From the NCBI RefSeq assembly GCF_000003815.2, contig NC_049981.1:10228033-10292032 (forward strand): a stretch of 64,000 nucleotides of DNA, read 5' to 3'. The stretch comes from Branchiostoma floridae (taxonomy: Eukaryota; Chordata; Leptocardii; Amphioxiformes; Branchiostomatidae). The translations under genes were made by a program, and so were the position numbers. Of the stretch, positions 60,140-64,000 are shown one piece after another (within the stretch, counting starts at the first letter, position 1; each line of letters begins with the position of its first letter). The notes under the pieces were generated by a model. That model was not told the DNA's origin, searched no databases, and was given only the letters and a program-made list of their open reading frames with translations.

Positions 60140-62055
60140 GGTGCTGTGTACTGCCTATCAAGTGTGGCCCCCAGGCCTGTAGGTTTGGGATGGGCCACTG
60201 GTCAAGGAGAACATACATGTTTGTAGATAAGCCCTGTGGACTTTCATCTCCAAACACTCCCACCACAATAGAGACATGTCTACCTTTCAGACAGGTGAGA
60301 AGGCTACTAATGATCACAACATGGATATATAACTTAAGAGGCTCAGAGAGGGACAATCTTGAACTACTTGCTAATGGTTAAGAATATCTTACAACACAGT
60401 GTATTATTGTGTAGGACTAACGGAGTATTTTTTTTAAGTCAGTTTACTTGGATTTCAATTCAGATAGGTGAGAATATTACCTGTAAGTAAAGAATGCATT
60501 AATTTTGGGTTGCTAGAGTTCTTTTCAACTTGGGCAGCACATGTATTTGTCTTACATGTAGGCTAAGCTAGAATACAATGTGTACATATATCTTGAGGGT
60601 TTAATGTTTAACGTCATACCTAAGAATTGCTTGTAAGGGATAGTGTGCATAGTCAAAGATACATATATAAGCAACCCTGACTCTGGACCAAGAGGTTGGA
60701 AGTTTGGATCCCGTTTGTCGCTCAGCGGATATGCACCGGTGCTACCTGGTGAGAAAGGGTTGTGGTCCAAAGGACGGGATGCTAAGCTGTGGTCTGCAGT
60801 TTGTTATGCTTGTCAAAAAGAGCTAGAGGAATTTCCCTGCTACTCTACATATAGTGTCTATCTTCTCTGTTACGACCATGTTCAACTGTGTTGGAACTGT
60901 TTCAAGATAACTTTCAATATTTCTGTGAAGACATACATTTTGTATTCCAAAATGATTATGAATAGAATTATTATAAACTCTGCATCTATTGATTAGTAAA
61001 AGTTGTCAAAGACAGTTTCGTGTCCCCTGAATCTACACACAAGTCGGAGTGAAGTATTCTAGCAGCTCTGGACTAAAACAGCTGTTTTGCGAAGCAGGGG
61101 GTCTGAATAGGTTAAGAGGTAGTGTTACCCAAACATTCCAGCCACTGTGTCTTGAAGTTGACTCCTTTAGCCTGGCACTGGCTGTTTGAAAACATTTCAT
61201 AGTTTTAAACTTTTTCTCATTCAAAATTATACTATATTTATAGATACAGATGTGGGGGTTAAGAAGTGTGTATAGTATACCTTACTCCCTCAATTAAAGT
61301 CAATTTAAGTACACACCTAGATTCGTGGCAATTCACAAACAAATCTGTGGGACTGAAATTTAAAAAAAAGAATTTCTAAAAAGTATGCACCGTATCTCCG
61401 GCAATATTGGACACATTCAAATTTATGGTGTTTTCTTCTGTTTCCCCATGTAATCTGGAACTTCTTTACAAAGTCAGGAACTTCTTTACAAATACAAATG
61501 TACATTGTCCTTGCTTAAATGAGTAAAAATGCTCTTGTCTCTACAAACTTGATCACCTACTGCAATTTAAGCAAATTACATCAAACAGAATCATAGTAAA
61601 AGACATGTATACAAAAGCAATGTTTATAAGTTAAAGTTTAAACTTTTTTTCTTAACACTGGTATCTCTTTGAGCCACTCTTCATCATTTTACACCAGTGC
61701 CCCCCCCCCCCTACTTGGTTTGTATTGACAAGTGCGCTGACCTTTCGACTGTTTGAACTTTGATAAGAGAGACACACACAGACTGTTAGTATCAGTCCTC
61801 AGCAGCATAGATATGAGAAAATAAACACTGGGCCAACATTCCACCTTTCTGGGACAGTTTATAGCCCGTTTATATGCCACTCATATCAACACTTAGTCTA
61901 GGCTGAATCTACAAGGCTCAAACTTACCCAAGCTAAACTCGACTTTTGAGAGGACAAACGAGTAGTAGGAGCTGGTTTACCATCTTAGGATTGTTCTTGT
62001 GACACAGCAAGAATATTTATTGGCTGATAACCTGGTGCACTCTACTTTTTTTGGC
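60140..62055. other. Intergenic, no gene supported
   Basis: A minus-strand open frame at 60084-60356 (contains VSIVVGVFGDESPQGLS) was considered as an exon but not called. A poly-C run of about 12 bases lies near 61699. Confidence 0.4.
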
Positions 62056-62060
62056 AGTAC

Positions 62061-62618
62061 GTACGCATGCCCGTAGCCAGGGGGGGTTCGGGGGGTTCGG
62101 AAGAACCCCCCACTTACGCCAAAAGGTCCACTTTTTCACACTCAAAGGTCCACTTTCTACAGTCCAAGATCTTTTTTTGTAGGCAGACTGACTGGTATTT
62201 TTCACTGATAGAAATTTCATTCAATCTAATCGAGTCCCAGAAAATGTGCCCCAGAAATTGCAAGAAATAGCGTTTCAGGGGTCCAGGTTTCAAAATTTCC
62301 CGGACCTCCAATGCGACGTCTCGCATCTTCGCTGTTGGACACGGTGAAAATATGTTGGGGTGAGTCGCCCTTAAAGACTTATGCCGAAAGCCTTGTGTAT
62401 CTTTAATAGAAATTTGGCCGTTAAACTTGGCTTAGTCTTCCAGCAAATTCTGCCAGTCAAAATGCAGTAAATAGCGTTTCAGAGGGTCAAGATTTCAATT
62501 TTTCCGGGGGAGCATACCCCCGGACCCCCCTAGGCAGCTCGCGCCTGCGGCGCTCGATGGTCCCCCAAGTACTAAAAAGAACCCCCCCAACCAAAATCCT
62601 GGCTACGGGCATGTGTAC
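62061..62618. mobile_element. Inverted-repeat element with GCATGCCCGTAGCCAGG ends
   Basis: GTACGCATGCCCGTAGCCAGG at 62061 is inverted as CCTGGCTACGGGCATGTGTAC at 62618, with two mismatches. The ends abut G-rich tracts (GGGGGGTTCGGGGGG). Inside, AATAGCGTTTCAG(G/A)GG occurs twice (62268 and 62472). No transposase. The target duplication is unclear because GTAC is shared with the ends. Confidence 0.7.
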
Positions 62619-62912
62619 TATACCCAGTGTTCTCTCCATCATCGCAGGATTTTTAGAGATTGGTTGATGTTTGTAAATCCCCAAGCCCCTTTAAATATGA
62701 TTATATTCTGTGGGAAGTCTCTGGTGATCTTCCAATGATTTAGATTTTGGGCCCCCTAGTGGCTTGTTATGGTACTGCATTGGAACGTTTCGGTTTTCAT
62801 ACATCATTTTGTATGTTGAATTCATACTTGAAGTTATTGCTAGCTTTCTCTATCCCCTTGTTTAGAATTTACCTTTTCAAATCTCTTGATTTGTAATGCT
62901 TAGATACAATGT

Positions 62913-63264
62913 CAGGGCTCGAAATACTTTTTTCTGCATACCTGCACTTGTGCACGTGGCATTGAAAATTACCTGCACCAAACAAATTTTACCTGCACCA
63001 TTCTGAATTTAGGAAGTATGGATCAGACTAAAATGGTTCAGGAACCATTATTTTATACTTATACTAAAAGTTATAGGTGGTAACAATCAATGCAGCTAAT
63101 AACAATCCACAAACACGTACATTAATTTATAGGATATTTATGTATAAAACCTAGTACATGGACCAGTGCAGGCTAGGTTAGGTGCCGGTACACATAAGAA
63201 ATACCTGCACAGCTCCAATTTTACCTGCACTAACCTGCATATGCAGGTGGTATTTTGAGCCCTG
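62913..63264. mobile_element. hAT-type non-autonomous element, copy 3
   Basis: The ends are CAGGGCTCGAAATAC and GTATTTTGAGCCCTG. The target duplication AATGT lies at 62908-62912 and 63265-63269. Inside are ACCTGCAC(C) words near both ends (ACCTGCACCAAACAAATTTT), closely paralleling the layout of copy 1. Confidence 0.75.
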
Positions 63265-63269
63265 AATGT

Positions 63270-64000
63270 AAATGTCAGGAAAAGTTTGTCTTCAAACATT
63301 TGGACAGCTGAAATTGCTTCAATATGTGCCCTCAATATGTTTCAATGTCTGTTTTCAACAGCCCTTCCCTGGAACATGTTAAAAACCAATCACAGGGAAT
63401 GAGAGATGTCATCCATGTTCTTGACCTTGACTTGACTTGAGTAGTACAGTGAGTCCTTTCTGATTCACAGTTAAGTGGGGCTTACTGGACTGCACCAAGT
63501 TGTGCTCAGGCATTCGCAAACAGGTGCCTTTCGTGCAATTTGTCACCTAAAACCATAACTTTTTTACATTGAAAAATGTTAATTTTCAATTGGCAAAATG
63601 GCAAAAATGGGTGAAATGATCTTGTTATCACTTCAAATCTCTTTCTGATAGATTTCTTTTAGCATTTGTTTTTGATTCTGTAGCAACACTCCAATTTCCA
63701 ATAAAGTGATCTATCTTGTATTAAAAGTGTGGATGTGACATTCTGTTGTGAACATTTGTTTGGCCTGCATTATATTCCAATGCATCGCATTTCAAATTGA
63801 CCGCAAGGAAAAATTGGCACAAATTCGCAAAGTTGGAGCAATTTCCTATTGCAATTTGAGACAGGCCAGTGAGATACCCAAAGTTAGATACCCAAAAAAT
63901 AGACTGTCACAGAAGAAAAAGGCACAATGTAGACAATTTTTGTAAACAGCTGGAGAAATTCTTCCAGTACATATTTTTGCATGCTCAGTCATGCCCCCAT
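63270..64000. other. Intergenic to window end, no gene seen
   Basis: AT-rich sequence with one 65-codon open frame (63748-63945), rich in Lys and Arg, with no recognised content. Confidence 0.4.

Noticed and set aside
60084-60356. Minus-strand exon containing VSIVVGVFGDESPQGLS
   Set aside because: A plausible acceptor (TCTGAAAG) and donor (GTAAAT) exist, but no neighbouring exon or recognised family was found, and its edge overlaps the tandem repeat.

Overview
This window is animal nuclear DNA. Genes are split into many short exons with GT-AG (one GC-AG) introns of roughly 65 to 5,000 bases, and the sequence between exons is crowded with small DNA transposons, tRNA-derived SINEs and simple repeats. 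The proteins (PAXIP1/PTIP, METTL25B, HMG20A/B) are animal nuclear or nucleic-acid-related families. Together with the repeat load, this points to an invertebrate deuterostome, most likely a cephalochordate (Branchiostoma). The organism call is an inference from family knowledge; no search was possible. All exon models were assembled by hand from reading frame, splice sites and family similarity.

Layout. (1) 352-16428, minus strand: 17 coding exons of PAXIP1; its last exon lies left of the window. (2) 16719-22350, plus strand: a complete 10-exon METTL25B-like methyltransferase gene, head to head with PAXIP1 across a 290-base shared promoter. (3) 22413-24881: two nearly identical TTAA-flanked elements. 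(4) 26589-28410, plus strand: an unrecognised four-exon gene of about 313 residues, with degenerate repeats encoding a minus-strand peptide on both sides. (5) 30736-35961, minus strand: a complete HMG20A/B gene of 8 coding exons, with a non-coding first exon near 36620-36720. (6) About 36720-46000: no supported protein gene, but two orphan first-exon candidates on the plus strand. (7) 46008-55236: a 9.2-kb DNA transposon with terminal inverted repeats. It carries an apparently intact, spliced, Tc1-type DD34E transposase on the minus strand. (8) 55240-64000: mostly repeats, plus a possible 37-residue microprotein gene at 56755-57228.

PAXIP1 (DNA-damage and H3K4-methylation adaptor) and HMG20 (LSD1-CoREST cofactor) are both chromatin proteins, but nothing in the sequence links their regulation. 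The most unusual content is the mobile DNA. The large element has GTCAG-rich subterminal arrays and a transposase whose catalytic glutamate is added only by splicing a GC-AG intron. There is also a CACTA-like element inside PAXIP1 intron 1, hAT-type elements with readable target duplications, and a TTAA element sitting inside a tandem repeat whose other copies preserve the empty site.
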